Positions 1 through 9,894 of a DNA stretch of 64,000 nucleotides are shown here, in pieces. How positions within the stretch are numbered: position 1 is the stretch's first letter; every line of letters begins with the position of its first letter. Under the pieces are notes generated by a model. It was not told the DNA's origin, ran no database searches, and saw only the letters and a list, made by a program, of their open reading frames with translations. The stretch is from Azospirillum sp. TSH100 (lineage in GTDB: Bacteria; Pseudomonadota; Alphaproteobacteria; Azospirillales; Azospirillaceae), in assembly GCF_004923295.1 (NCBI RefSeq), contig NZ_CP039634.1, forward strand, positions 1,330,001 to 1,394,000, read 5' to 3'. The translations under genes were made by a program, and so were the position numbers.

Positions 1-810
<810 letters not shown>

Positions 811-955
811 ACCCCACAAACCGCGCCATGCGCAGCAGCAAGCCTGCTCACAAAACAGCAGCTTGACAGCACGCGCCGCAGTTCGATACTCCTCACCTCA
901 CTTGCACTGAACAAGCTACAAGCTTCGGAAAAACAGCGTCGGTCTTGAGCCTGGG

Positions 956-1076
956 TGACCTGGTGGTCATGGCGAGGTGTCAAACACCCGATCCCATCCC
1001 GAACTCGGCCGTGAAAAGCCTCCGCGCCAATGGTACTGCGTCTTAAGACGTGGGAGAGTAGGTCGCCGCCAGGTCA
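956..1076 (+). rRNA. rrf: 5S ribosomal RNA
   Basis: The ends pair (GTGACCTGG near 955-963 with CCAGGTCAC near 1069-1077), and the core CCCGATCCCATCCCGAACTC is typical of 5S rRNA. It lies about 145 bases after the 23S 3' end and in the same transcription unit. The exact ends are estimated from the terminal helix. Confidence 0.95.
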
Positions 1077-1150
1077 CTCAGCCTCAAGAGACGCTCAACA
1101 CAAAGCTCATGCTCGCATCTTCACAGTCCGTCACCCCACACTCGAACATC

Positions 1151-1226
<76 letters not shown>

Positions 1227-1233
1227 GTTCAAC

Positions 1234-1269
1234 AAAAAGCCCGCACTCCAAAGAGAGTGCGGGCTTTTT
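1234..1269 (+). terminator. rRNA operon terminator
   Basis: A hairpin with arms GCCCGCACTC and GAGTGCGGGC is preceded by five A and followed by five T. It begins seven bases after the tRNA CCA end and closes the rRNA operon. Confidence 0.93.
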
Positions 1270-1342
1270 GCTGTTCTATCTCCTCCCACCCTACCGTCCT
1301 CCCTTGCCATCTGCGACATCCGGGCGCCAAACGCGTTGCATG

Positions 1343-1356
1343 GTTTCATATGAAAC
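1343..1356. promoter_or_regulatory. perfect 14-bp palindrome, operator-like
   Basis: GTTTCATATGAAAC is a perfect palindrome about 85 bases before the start of the metallo-beta-lactamase-fold gene, in otherwise GC-rich DNA. Its size and symmetry suit a dimeric repressor (IclR- or MarR-like boxes look similar), but no regulator gene is next to it. The regulator is unknown. Confidence 0.4.
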
Positions 1357-1438
1357 GATATGGTTTGCCCAACCGATCAATGACGGCCGTGCGTCCCGTG
1401 AGGGTTGGGCGCATCGGCCGCGCCTTTGGAGAAACCGG

Positions 1439-2389
1439 ATGTCCAAGAACTTCGCTTCGCACGCCGACCTCGACGAGAAGACCGTCAGCTTCGACAAGCT
1501 GTCGGACAACGCCTATGCCTACACGGCGGAGGGTGATCCCAACACCGGCATCGTGATCGGTGACGACGCGGTGATGGTGATCGACACCCAGGCAACGCCG
1601 GTGATGGCGCAGGACGTCATCCGCCGCATTCGCGAGGTCACCGACAAGCCGATCCGCCATGTCGTGCTCTCGCACTATCACGCGGTGCGCGTGCTGGGCG
1701 CCTCGGGCTATGCGCCGGAGCAGATCATCGCCAGCGAGGACACCCGTGACCTGATCGTCGAGCGTGGCGAAGCCGACATGGCGAGCGAGATCGGCCGCTT
1801 CCCCCGCCTGTTCCGCGCCGTCGAATCGGTTCCCGGCCTGACTTGGCCGACCATCACCTTCCGCGGCCAGATGACGATGTGGTTGGGCTCGCTGGAGGTG
1901 CAGTTGCTGCAACTCGGCTGTGGCCACAGCAAGGGCGACACGGTGGTGTGGCTGCCGCAGCAGAAGATCCTCTTCTCCGGCGACCTCGTCGAATATGGCG
2001 CCACGCCCTATTGCGGCGACGCCTATTTCACCAACTGGCCGGCGACGCTCGACGCCATCGCCGCGCTGAAGCCCGAGAAGCTGGTGCCCGGCCGCGGCGC
2101 CGCCCTGACCACGGCGGACCAGGTGCAGGAGGGGCTGCGCGGCACCCGCGCCTTCACCAGCGAACTGTTCGAGCTGGTCAAGCAGGGGGTCACCGCCGGC
2201 AAGGACCTGCGGGCCATCTACAAGGACACCTACGCCGCGCTGAAGCCGAAGTTCAGCCATTGGGTGATCTTCGACCACTGCATGCCCTTCAACGTCACCC
2301 GCGCTTATGACGAGGCGACCGGCCACGTCGATCCGCGCATCTGGACCGCCGAGCGCGACATGGAGATGTGGCGCCAGCTGGAGGGCTGA
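1439..2389 (+). CDS. MBL-fold metallo-hydrolase with degenerate metal site
   Basis: The 316-residue protein has the metallo-beta-lactamase fold pattern: beta strands ending in VMVIDT (46-50), a loop SHYHAVRVLG (78-87), GCGHSKGDT with H163, and FSGD with D182. In the usual HxHxDH motif the last two ligands are Asp and His. Here H79 and H81 are present but the next positions are V83 and R84, so one zinc site is probably altered or lost. The start ATG at 1439 was chosen because an upstream extension of the frame would read through the tRNA and its terminator. It converges with tyrS, with only 15 bases between stops. The substrate cannot be told from sequence. Confidence 0.8.
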   Translation: MSKNFASHADLDEKTVSFDKLSDNAYAYTAEGDPNTGIVIGDDAVMVIDTQATPVMAQDVIRRIREVTDKPIRHVVLSHYHAVRVLGASGYAPEQIIASEDTRDLIVERGEADMASEIGRFPRLFRAVESVPGLTWPTITFRGQMTMWLGSLEVQLLQLGCGHSKGDTVVWLPQQKILFSGDLVEYGATPYCGDAYFTNWPATLDAIAALKPEKLVPGRGAALTTADQVQEGLRGTRAFTSELFELVKQGVTAGKDLRAIYKDTYAALKPKFSHWVIFDHCMPFNVTRAYDEATGHVDPRIWTAERDMEMWRQLEG

Positions 2390-2404
2390 CGCCACCGGTT
2401 CCGA

Positions 2405-3652
2405 TCAGGCGGTGACGATCAGGCGGACGTGACGCTTGCGGCCGGCCGACAGCACGGCCGATGCGGTGAGCATCGCCGCCTCGTCGGTCACCGGCTGGCC
2501 GTCCAGCCGCGCGCCGCCCTCACGGATCAGGCGGCGCGCCGCCCCCTTGGAGACCGACAGGCCGGCCGCCACCAGCGCATCGACCAGCGGCACGCCCCCG
2601 GTCCTCTTCTCACGCGGCAGGGTGACTTCCGGCAGACCGTCGCCGCCGGGTGCGAAGGGGCTGCCGGCAGCCGACGTTGCCTTTTCCGCTTCCGCCGCAC
2701 CGTGGCACAGGCGGGTGGCCTCCGTCGCCAGGACGATCTTCGCCTCGTTGATCTCGGCACCCTCCAGCCGTTCCAGCCGGGCGATCTCGTCGAGCGGCAG
2801 TTCGGTGAACAGGCGCAGGAAGCGGCCGACATCGGCATCCTCGGTGTTGCGCCAGAACTGCCAGAAGTCGAAGGGGCTGCGCGCGTCGGCGTTCAGCCAC
2901 ACCGCCCCGCCGGCGGTCTTGCCCATCTTGGTGCCCGACGCGGTGGTCAGCAGCGGCGTGGTCAGGCCGAACAGCTCGCGCCGCTCCACCCGTCGGGCCA
3001 GCTCGATGCCGTTGACGATGTTGCCCCACTGGTCCGACCCGCCCATCTGCAACAGGCAGCCGTGGCGCCGCGACAGCTCCAGGAAATCATAGGCCTGGAG
3101 GATCATGTAGTTGAACTCCAGGAAGGTCAGCGGCTGTTCGCGCTCCATGCGCTGGCGCACCGACTCGAAGCTCAGCATGCGGTTGATGGTGAAATGGCGG
3201 CCGACGTCGCGCAGGAAGGGCACGTAGTCCAGCCCGTCCAGCCAGTCGGCGTTGTCCACCATGACGGCATCCGACGGGCCGTCCCCGAAGCTCATGTATT
3301 GGCCGAAGACGCGGCGCAGCCCGGCGGCGTTGGCGGCGATCTGGCTGTCGTCCAGCATCGGCCGCGTGGTGTCGCGGAAGCTGGGGTCGCCGATCTTGGT
3401 GGTGCCGCCGCCGATCAGCACGATCGGGCGGTTGCCGGTGCGCTGAAGCCAGCGCAGCGCCATGATCGACAGCAGATGCCCGACATGCAGGCTGGACGCC
3501 GTGGCGTCGAAGCCGACATAGGCGGTCAGCACCCCGCCGGGTGCCGCGGCGGCAAGGCCCGACAGATCGTCGGCCGGATCGCTGCATTGATGGAGAAAGC
3601 CGCGTTCGCGCAGGATATGCAGGAAATCGGCGGCGTTGGAACGGGTCGGCAT
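2405..3652 (-). CDS. tyrS: tyrosyl-tRNA synthetase
   Basis: This 415-residue class I aminoacyl-tRNA synthetase charges tRNA-Tyr in the cytoplasm. The HIGH-type motif is HVGH (56-59) in the Rossmann fold, and the KMSKS-type loop is KMGKT (242-246). The tyrosine-site segment [10 protein letters not shown] (202-211) is intact. The C-terminal 60 residues form an S4 RNA-binding domain ([19 protein letters not shown]). Length is normal for bacterial TyrRS. The start at 3652 (MPTRSN) matches the family; the open frame continues upstream to 3802 but that part is not TyrRS-like. Confidence 0.96.
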   Translation of the reverse strand: MPTRSNAADFLHILRERGFLHQCSDPADDLSGLAAAAPGGVLTAYVGFDATASSLHVGHLLSIMALRWLQRTGNRPIVLIGGGTTKIGDPSFRDTTRPMLDDSQIAANAAGLRRVFGQYMSFGDGPSDAVMVDNADWLDGLDYVPFLRDVGRHFTINRMLSFESVRQRMEREQPLTFLEFNYMILQAYDFLELSRRHGCLLQMGGSDQWGNIVNGIELARRVERRELFGLTTPLLTTASGTKMGKTAGGAVWLNADARSPFDFWQFWRNTEDADVGRFLRLFTELPLDEIARLERLEGAEINEAKIVLATEATRLCHGAAEAEKATSAAGSPFAPGGDGLPEVTLPREKRTGGVPLVDALVAAGLSVSKGAARRLIREGGARLDGQPVTDEAAMLTASAVLSAGRKRHVRLIVTA

Positions 3653-3872
3653 GAAGGACGTCTCTACGGTTGGCCGGGCCGTCCGGAGACTGTCTCTGTA
3701 TGGGGAGAGAACCATGGCCGCCGGACTTGCGACGGCATGGTTTCGGGTATGACCGATCGACGCCGCGCTATGTGAGCGGCGGATAATACATCGGGGCGGC
3801 AAGGGCCGTGCGGTTGACGATGCGGTCGATCATGGGGACTTCCCTACACCGGTATGGCGGAAAGATCCAGCC

Positions 3873-4532
3873 TCACTTCCGTCCCAGCATCTGGCGGCGG
3901 GCGAGCGCGCGGTGGAGCTGCATGCGCTGGGACACCGTGCGCAGGCGGGTGCTGCGGGCGCCGGGGGCGAACAGGCCGTCCAGGTTCTGGCCGAACATCT
4001 CCCAGCTGCGCAGCGGCCCGGTGTCGATGTGCAGGAAGTGGGAGCGCGGATACCAGCCGACGCCGCCGCGCTTCAGGTCCAGAGCGCTGCGGTGCGCGTC
4101 GGGCAGGCGCGCGGGCAGGGTGATGTCCAGCGCGCGGCCGACCAGATGCTGGCTGTGTTCCGCCACGCCCAGGCTGCGTGCGGCGAGCATGGCGTTGGTT
4201 TCCGGCGTGCGGAAGGCCGACAGGATGGTCGCCTTGGACTGGCCGACAGCCTCCAGGACGTCGGCCAGGAAGTCGAGCGTGCCGACGTCGACCGGCCCTT
4301 CCTTGTTGGCGCGGTGGTCGCGCAGGAACTTGGCGAGGTCGGTCATCGCGTCGGGCAGCGGGCCGTCGGCATCGCGGTAGGGACCGTCGAAGGTCTCGCC
4401 GGTGTGCTCGTTCCTCAGGCTGAGGCGGCGCGGCGCGGCGGGGGCGGCCAGCGCGCGGTCGGACATCAGCACCAGGGCGCCACACCCGATCAGCAGGCTG
4501 CGGCGCTTCAGGGGGAAGGGCGAGGAGGACAT
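3873..4532 (-). CDS. DUF882/MepK-like M15 peptidase-fold protein, exported
   Basis: The protein has 219 residues. The N-terminus KRRSLLIGCGAL (9-20) followed by ALAAPAAP looks like a Tat-type signal peptide. The mature part is a DUF882 domain, the family of E. coli MepK (YcbK), murein endopeptidases that cut crosslinks next to LD-transpeptidase action. The expected zinc ligands are visible: H129 and D136 in SQHLVGRALDI and H168 in HFLHID. SAFRTPETN precedes them as in the family. It lies upstream of tyrS on the same strand, 220 bases apart, so co-transcription is possible but unproven. The role in peptidoglycan remodelling is inferred from the family. Confidence 0.82.
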   Translation of the reverse strand: MSSSPFPLKRRSLLIGCGALVLMSDRALAAPAAPRRLSLRNEHTGETFDGPYRDADGPLPDAMTDLAKFLRDHRANKEGPVDVGTLDFLADVLEAVGQSKATILSAFRTPETNAMLAARSLGVAEHSQHLVGRALDITLPARLPDAHRSALDLKRGGVGWYPRSHFLHIDTGPLRSWEMFGQNLDGLFAPGARSTRLRTVSQRMQLHRALARRQMLGRK

Positions 4533-4660
4533 GCGGTCGGTCGTTCTTTCGGCGGGTCACCGTCAGGTCAACAAAATGGCGACCGATTCGCAAATGCAAA
4601 GTGGCGGCGCATGGCGCGGCTGCATGGCAAGCGGGGGAAGACCGGCCGGCCAGAGCCGAC

Positions 4661-5512
4661 TCACAGCAGGCGCTGCGCCTTGAAGCTGGTGTGCCGGCCG
4701 CCCTTGCCGATCACCAGATGGTCGTGCACGACGAGGCCGACGGCGTTGCCGGCGCGCACGATCTCCCTGGTCATCTCGATGTCTGCGCGGCTGGGGGTGG
4801 GGTCGCCGGACGGGTGGTTGTGGACCAGGATCACGGCGGCGGCCGACAGTTCCAGCGCCCGCTTCACCACCTCGCGGGGGTAGACCGGGGTGTGGTCGAT
4901 GGTGCCGCGCTGCTGCACCTCGTCGGCGATCAGCTTGTTCTTGCGGTCGAGGAACAGCAGGCGGAACTGTTCCGTCGGCTCATGCGCCATGGCGGCGGCG
5001 CAATAGTCGATCAGCGCCTGCCAGGAGGCGAGAACCGGCTGGTCGATCACCCGCTGCCGCAAGGCGCGCAGGGCAGCCGCCCCGACGATGCGCACGGTGG
5101 CGATGGCGTTGTCGGTGCCGAGCGACACATTCTCCGCCTTCAGGCCGCGCAGCCGTTCCGGCGGGGCGTTGACCACCCCCCACAGGTCGCCGAAGGTCCG
5201 GATCAGCAGTTTGGCGAGCGGCTTCACGTCGCGCCGCGGGCTGACGGCGAACAGCACCATCTCCAAGAGTTCGTAATCGTCCAGTGCGTCCGGCCCGCGG
5301 TCGAGGAAGCGGCGGCGCAGCCGTTCGCGATGGTCGATGTAATGGGGGTCGCCGTCCTCGGAGGAGTCTTCCGCATCGGTGGGAGTGGTCGGGGCGGAGG
5401 GCGGGACGGCGACCGGCTCCTCGGTCGGTCTATCGATCGGCCCATCGTCCACCGGTGAGGACGGCGTGTCCGGAAAGGGCAGAAGGCCGGCGGTCAGGCC
5501 GGCATCGTCCAT
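4661..5512 (-). CDS. radC: RadC family (UPF0758) JAB/MPN-domain protein
   Basis: The 283-residue protein has an HhH-like N-terminal region (about 55-140) and a C-terminal JAMM metalloprotease fold (about 165-283). The JAMM signature is complete: H231, H233, S241 and D244 in [14 protein letters not shown]. Despite the name, a DNA-repair role for RadC is not supported in E. coli, and the family function is unclear. The start at 5512 was chosen because GAGGGG lies just upstream; the upstream ATG at 5587 lacks a ribosome-binding site. The first 50 residues are acidic and proline-rich and not part of the conserved family. Confidence 0.9.
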   Translation of the reverse strand: MDDAGLTAGLLPFPDTPSSPVDDGPIDRPTEEPVAVPPSAPTTPTDAEDSSEDGDPHYIDHRERLRRRFLDRGPDALDDYELLEMVLFAVSPRRDVKPLAKLLIRTFGDLWGVVNAPPERLRGLKAENVSLGTDNAIATVRIVGAAALRALRQRVIDQPVLASWQALIDYCAAAMAHEPTEQFRLLFLDRKNKLIADEVQQRGTIDHTPVYPREVVKRALELSAAAVILVHNHPSGDPTPSRADIEMTREIVRAGNAVGLVVHDHLVIGKGGRHTSFKAQRLL

Positions 5513-5686
5513 CTGCGCCCCTCTATCCTTGCCCGACTTCCGCCTGCGTCCAGCGCCGGCTTGTCCTGCCGTCCTGCGTCCTGCCATCGTTCGTCGCCAT
5601 GCGTATGTATGGCGGCAAGTATAGCGTCGGAATGCGCGAGCGCACAGGGGTGGTGCTCGCGCCGATGGCAAAAGAGACCGGCTGGG

Positions 5687-6250
5687 TCAGTCGGCGAGAC
5701 CGTGTTGCTCCCCCCGATGCCGGCCGGGCAGCATCCGGACCAGGACGCCGTCGCGGCGGATGAAATGGTGCCACAGCGCCGCCGCCGCGTGCAGGGCGGC
5801 AAGGGCGAGGATCAGGTTGGCGCCAAGCTCGTGGATCTCCTTCACCGAGCGGCCGAGCGTGCGGTCGGTCTCGACGGGGGAGGGGATGGTGAACAGGCCG
5901 AAGAAGGTCAGCGTATCGCCGCGCAGCCAGGTCAGCACCACGCCCACCAGCGGGATCGCCAGCATCAGGGCGTAGAGACCGAAATGGACGAGGTGGGAGG
6001 CGCCGCGTTCGGCCGGGGTCATCTCCGGCGGCAGGGCGGGGGTGCCGCGGGTCAGGCGCAGCACGATCCGCGCCAGCACCAGCGCCAGCAGGCCCAGGCC
6101 GAAGGAGATGTGCAGCCACCAGATGGTGGCCCGCATCGGGTGCCCGCGTTCGTAGAAATCCTCGCCGAAGGTCAGCAGATAGACGCCGACGATCAGCAGC
6201 GCGATCAGCCAGTGCAGGGCTTTCTGCGTGGCGCTGTAGGTGGTGGTCAT
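5687..6250 (-). CDS. cytochrome b561 family membrane protein
   Basis: The 187-residue protein has four predicted transmembrane helices. Paired histidines suit two b-type hemes: one in the first helix (KALHWLIALL), one in the second (WWLHISFGLGLL), one in SHLVHFGLYALM and one in LHAAAALWHHF. This is the YodB/CybB type that passes electrons from quinol, for example to or from superoxide. No partner protein is adjacent. The identity of the redox partner is not visible. Confidence 0.87.
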   Translation of the reverse strand: MTTTYSATQKALHWLIALLIVGVYLLTFGEDFYERGHPMRATIWWLHISFGLGLLALVLARIVLRLTRGTPALPPEMTPAERGASHLVHFGLYALMLAIPLVGVVLTWLRGDTLTFFGLFTIPSPVETDRTLGRSVKEIHELGANLILALAALHAAAALWHHFIRRDGVLVRMLPGRHRGEQHGLAD

Positions 6251-6282
6251 TGGAAAACGCGCCTCCGTTCAGGCGGTGACAG

Positions 6283-6498
6283 TCAGGCGGTGATGTTCAG
6301 CGTGCGGCCGCGGTTGGGGTCCGTCGGCAGGCTGGGGGCGGCGCTGCGCTGCTCGGCGGCCTGGGCGGCGGCGCTCTCGCGCGTGTCGTTGTCGCGGTCG
6401 CCGTCGCTGTCGAGGCCCTGGGTTGCGGCCGTGGTCTGGCGGCTCTGGAGCGGCGACGGCATCGACGACGGAGAGGTGATGGAGGTGGCGGACAGCAT
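6283..6498 (-). CDS. small hydrophilic protein of unknown function
   Basis: This 71-residue frame was chosen among three overlapping minus-strand frames because its composition is protein-like: a central acidic DSDGDRDNDTRESAAAQAAE and a tail ending RGRTLNITA. The AGGATGACC before the start could serve as a weak ribosome-binding site. It has no cysteine, membrane segment or recognised domain. It sits between the cytochrome b561 and sensor kinase genes. The coding status is likely but not proven. Confidence 0.45.
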   Translation of the reverse strand: MLSATSITSPSSMPSPLQSRQTTAATQGLDSDGDRDNDTRESAAAQAAEQRSAAPSLPTDPNRGRTLNITA

Positions 6499-6562
6499 CG
6501 GCGGTCATCCTGGCAGGGGAAAGAGTTCCCCACCGGTCTAGCCTGTCCAGCTTACGTGTGGC

Positions 6563-8053
6563 TTACAGGGCGCCGGTGGCGGCCGGAATCGGCCGTGCTG
6601 CGTCGCTTCGCCACGGCATAGGCGGAAAGCGCAGGGTGAAGCTTGCCCCCCCGCCTGGAGTGTCCTCGACGGAAATGGTTCCGCCATGCGCCGCCATTGT
6701 GCGTGCAACGATGGACAGGCCCAAGCCGGCCCCACCGGTTCCGTTACCGCTGATTCCGTTATCACTGATTTCGGGGCCGTCGGCTCCGGGAGTGGGGCGG
6801 CTGTCGCGGTCGCCCTGCCAGAAACGCTCGAATACGCGGGCGCGCAGCTCAGGCGGGATGCCGGGGCCGTGGTCGATCACCCGCAGCAGCGGCGCTCCGT
6901 CGGCGGCCAGCGCCAGTTCGACGCTGACCGTGCTGCCGGCCGGGGCGTGGCAGACGGCGTTCTCCACCAGATTGCGCAGGGCGCGGAACAGCGGGTCATG
7001 GGCGCCGCGGACCGGCAGCGGCCGGTCGTCGCCGATCACCTCGATCAGACGGCCCTTGCCCAGCGCCAGCGGGGCGAGATGTGTGGCGGCCTCCACCGCC
7101 AGCTGCGACAGGTCGACCGACTCGTCGGGAGCGATGCGCAGGGCGTCCAGCCGCGCCAGATCGAGCAATTGATCGACCAGCCTGGCCATCCCGGCGACGT
7201 CGGCGCGGATCGGGGCGCCGGGAGCGCCGATCAGCGCCAGATGGGCGTCCAGCACCGCCAGCGGCGTGCGCAGCTCGTGCGCGGCGTCGGCGATGAAGCT
7301 GCGCTGGGCCTCGTAACCGGCCTCCAGCCGGTCGAGCGCCTGGTTGACCGCGCGGACCAGCGGCAGCACCTCGCGCGGCATGCCCTGTTCCGGCAGGCGT
7401 TCGGACACGCTGTCCGGCCCGATCGCCGCGGCGCGGGCCGACGCGCGGCGCAGCGGGTGCAGGCCGCGGTGGATGATGACGAGATTGACCAGGATCAGCA
7501 CCAGGGCGAAGGGCAGCCAGATCCAGCCGAAATGCTCGACGAACTCCTCCAGCAGCCATTCGATGTGCAGTTCCTCCTCGCCGGAGGCCACCTGGATCCA
7601 ATAGGGTCGGCCGCCGACCTCGATGCGGTGGCTGAGGCCGTAGAGCGGCGGTTCGCCATTCTGGGCCGGCACCCGGAAGACGCTGCGCGCCCGTTCGGTC
7701 GCGCCGGGGTCGAGCGGACCCTCCACCCCGGCGGAGCCGAGCAGCAGCCGGCCCTCGCCATCGACCAGCGCGAAGGAGGCGGCATTCACCCGCAGCATCG
7801 CCTGGACCGACTCGGGCAGCACGGTGTTCAGCCTGTCGTCGGTCTTCCCGGCATCGGGGGTGCGCACCGCCTTCTCGATCACGCGGGCGACGCCGGACAG
7901 GGTGCGCTGGCGCATGCGGTCATGGGTACCCTTGAACTCGACATAGAGCAGCAGGGCGGTGGTGGCGACCGCCAGCAGAGTGACCAGCACCAGCCAGCGC
8001 GCGATCGAGGCCAGCAGCGACGGCGGGCTGCCTTTGTCGGTGCCGCCGCTCAT
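6563..8053 (-). CDS. sensor histidine kinase, QseC/PmrB type
   Basis: The 496-residue inner-membrane kinase has a first transmembrane helix at about 15-37, a periplasmic sensor domain at about 38-178 and a second helix at about 179-196. The dimerisation/phosphoacceptor motif is AAHELRTPL with H259. The ATPase domain shows the N box NLVENA, G1 DHGPGI, F box RVFERFW and G2 GAGLGLS. A short glycine/asparagine-rich loop precedes the G2 box. Its gene overlaps the response regulator stop by four bases, so the two are translationally coupled. The signal sensed is unknown. Confidence 0.93.
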   Translation of the reverse strand: MSGGTDKGSPPSLLASIARWLVLVTLLAVATTALLLYVEFKGTHDRMRQRTLSGVARVIEKAVRTPDAGKTDDRLNTVLPESVQAMLRVNAASFALVDGEGRLLLGSAGVEGPLDPGATERARSVFRVPAQNGEPPLYGLSHRIEVGGRPYWIQVASGEEELHIEWLLEEFVEHFGWIWLPFALVLILVNLVIIHRGLHPLRRASARAAAIGPDSVSERLPEQGMPREVLPLVRAVNQALDRLEAGYEAQRSFIADAAHELRTPLAVLDAHLALIGAPGAPIRADVAGMARLVDQLLDLARLDALRIAPDESVDLSQLAVEAATHLAPLALGKGRLIEVIGDDRPLPVRGAHDPLFRALRNLVENAVCHAPAGSTVSVELALAADGAPLLRVIDHGPGIPPELRARVFERFWQGDRDSRPTPGADGPEISDNGISGNGTGGAGLGLSIVARTMAAHGGTISVEDTPGGGASFTLRFPPMPWRSDAARPIPAATGAL

Positions 8054-8838
8054 TCCCCGCTCTCCGCCTCTGTCTCCGCCGCCTTTTCAAGTGGGCTTTC
8101 GGTCAGGATATAGCCGATGCCGCGCAGGGTCTGGACGCCGGCGGTGGCGCCCGCCGCCTGCAGCCGCTTGCGCAGCCGGTGGATCAGAACCTCCACCGCG
8201 TTCGACCCGACCTCCTCGCCAAAGCTGTACAGGCCGTTCTCCAGCGCCGCCTTCGACACCACCCGGCCGGCACGGCGCATCAACAGTTCCAGCGCGTCCA
8301 ACTCGCGGCGGCTGAGGTCCAGCGGTCTGCCGGCGACGCTGGCCAGCCGGGCGGCCGAATCGAAGGCCAGGTTGCCCTGTTGCAGCACCATCCCCAGCGC
8401 CGCCCCCGGCCGGCGCAGCAGGGCGCGGATGCGGGCGACCAGCTCCTCCAGCGCGAAGGGCTTCACCAGATAGTCGTCGGCCCCCAGGTTCAGTCCCCTG
8501 ACCCGGTCATCCACGCAATCGCGGGCGGTCAGGATCAGCACCGGCGTGGCGTCGGCCCGCGCCCGCAGGGCGGACAGCAGCGTCAGCCCATCGGCATCGG
8601 GCAATCCCAGATCGAGCAGCACGGCGTCGAACCCGGCGACGGCCAGCGCGGCCGACGCATCCTCGGCGCTGTGGACGAGGTCGACGGCGAAGCCGGCCTT
8701 GCCCAGCCCCTCGGCGGTCAGGGCAGCCAGCCGGCGGTTGTCTTCGATCAGCAGCAGCCGCAAGGGAGGGGATTCCGGAACCGGTGGGCGGGAGGCCGCG
8801 ACTCTCCGCCTTTTGCCCGGCGACTGCAAGCCGGGCAC
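8050..8838 (-). CDS. OmpR-family response regulator
   Basis: The 262-residue protein has a receiver domain (about 27-140) with acidic pair E32/D33, phosphoacceptor D76 (LLDLGLP), a conserved T in LILTARD and the K of LVKPFA. A C-terminal winged-helix DNA-binding domain (about 165-250) has the trans-activation pattern VEVLIHRLRKRL and LRGIGYIL. It pairs with the downstream overlapping kinase. The first 25 residues are basic and outside the receiver, so the true start may be internal. Targets are not evident. Confidence 0.92.
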   Translation of the reverse strand: MPGLQSPGKRRRVAASRPPVPESPPLRLLLIEDNRRLAALTAEGLGKAGFAVDLVHSAEDASAALAVAGFDAVLLDLGLPDADGLTLLSALRARADATPVLILTARDCVDDRVRGLNLGADDYLVKPFALEELVARIRALLRRPGAALGMVLQQGNLAFDSAARLASVAGRPLDLSRRELDALELLMRRAGRVVSKAALENGLYSFGEEVGSNAVEVLIHRLRKRLQAAGATAGVQTLRGIGYILTESPLEKAAETEAESGE

Positions 8839-8840
8839 GA

Positions 8841-8877
8841 AAAGGGCCTTTCCCCGCTTGCCGGCGGAGGAAGGCCC
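8841..8877 (-). terminator. terminator of the hydroxyacid dehydrogenase unit
   Basis: Read on the minus strand, GGGCCTT and AAGGCCC form a stem around a 20-base GC-rich loop and are followed by TTTTCG. It lies 25 bases past the stop at 8902 and directly before the response regulator start. Confidence 0.6.
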
Positions 8878-8901
8878 ATTATCGTCGCGAAGCGGACGCG
8901 G

Positions 8902-9855
8902 TCAGACGATCGCGGTGTCCGGGATGGTGCCGTTCAGCACGGCGCGGACATTGTCGGCGATCATGTGGCCGGTGCGGATGCGCGCCTCGTCGGTGGTGGC
9001 GCCGATGTGCGGGGTCAGGATCAGGTTCGGCACGCCTTGGAACGGGTTGTCGGCGGGCAGCGGCTCCGTCGCATAGACGTCCAGCAGGGCGCCGCCGAGA
9101 TGGCCGCTCTTCAGTGCTTCGGCCAGCGCCGTTTCGTCGACGATGCCGCCGCGGGCGACGTTGACCAGGATGGTGCCGGGCTTCAGCCGGGCGATCACCT
9201 CGGCGCTGACCAGATTGTGGGTGTCCGGCGTGTAGGGCAGGTGGAGCGACAGCGCGTCGGCGCTGTCCCAGATGCGGTCGAACGACACCTTCTCCACCCC
9301 CATGCGGGCCCAGACCGGATCGTCGGCCGGCACATGCGGGTCGGCGGCGATCACCGTCATGTCCAGCCCCTGGGCGCGGCGGGCGACATGGCGGCCGATG
9401 CGGCCGAAGCCGACGATGCCAAGCGTCTTGCCCGACACCTCACGCCCGATCAGCCGGCCGCGCGGCCATTTGCCGGCGACCACGTCCGGGGTCGCGAAAT
9501 AGGTGGTGCCGCGCACCAGCATCATCAGGCCGGCGATGGCCAGTTCGGCCACCGACACCTCGTTGGCGCCGGTGGCGGGCAGCACGGCGATGCCGCGCTG
9601 TTGGCAGGCCGGAACGTCGATGTTGTCCAGCCCGACGCCCAGCCGTCCGACCGCCTTCAGGTTGGGGAAGGCGTCGAAGAAGGCGCCGCGGATCTCCGTC
9701 TCGTTGCGGATGCAGATGGCGCGGGCGGTGCCGCCCATCGCGTACAGCTCGTCCAGGCGCTTATACAGAGTCTCGTCGTAATGGACGTCGAAGTCGCGGC
9801 GCAGCTCGTCGACGGCGCTGGGCTGCATGAACTCGGAAATGATGATGTCGGGCAT
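8902..9855 (-). CDS. D-2-hydroxyacid dehydrogenase (SerA-like / sulfolactate-dehydrogenase-like)
   Basis: The 317-residue NAD-dependent enzyme interconverts a 2-hydroxyacid and a 2-oxoacid. The NAD-binding loop is GFGRIGRHVA (149-158). The catalytic set is R235 (NVARGG), E264 (ATEPLP) and H283 (TPHIGA). It is short compared with SerA because the C-terminal ACT domain is absent. It is followed upstream by the RraA-type gene with a 39-base gap, so they form one operon. The family includes 3-phosphoglycerate, glyoxylate and (S)-sulfolactate dehydrogenases. The pairing with TctC binding proteins suggests use of an imported carboxylate, but the substrate is not determined. Confidence 0.86.
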   Translation of the reverse strand: MPDIIISEFMQPSAVDELRRDFDVHYDETLYKRLDELYAMGGTARAICIRNETEIRGAFFDAFPNLKAVGRLGVGLDNIDVPACQQRGIAVLPATGANEVSVAELAIAGLMMLVRGTTYFATPDVVAGKWPRGRLIGREVSGKTLGIVGFGRIGRHVARRAQGLDMTVIAADPHVPADDPVWARMGVEKVSFDRIWDSADALSLHLPYTPDTHNLVSAEVIARLKPGTILVNVARGGIVDETALAEALKSGHLGGALLDVYATEPLPADNPFQGVPNLILTPHIGATTDEARIRTGHMIADNVRAVLNGTIPDTAIV

Positions 9856-9894
9856 GGCGGGAAGACTTCGCTGGAGGGGCGGTCGGAGGACGGA

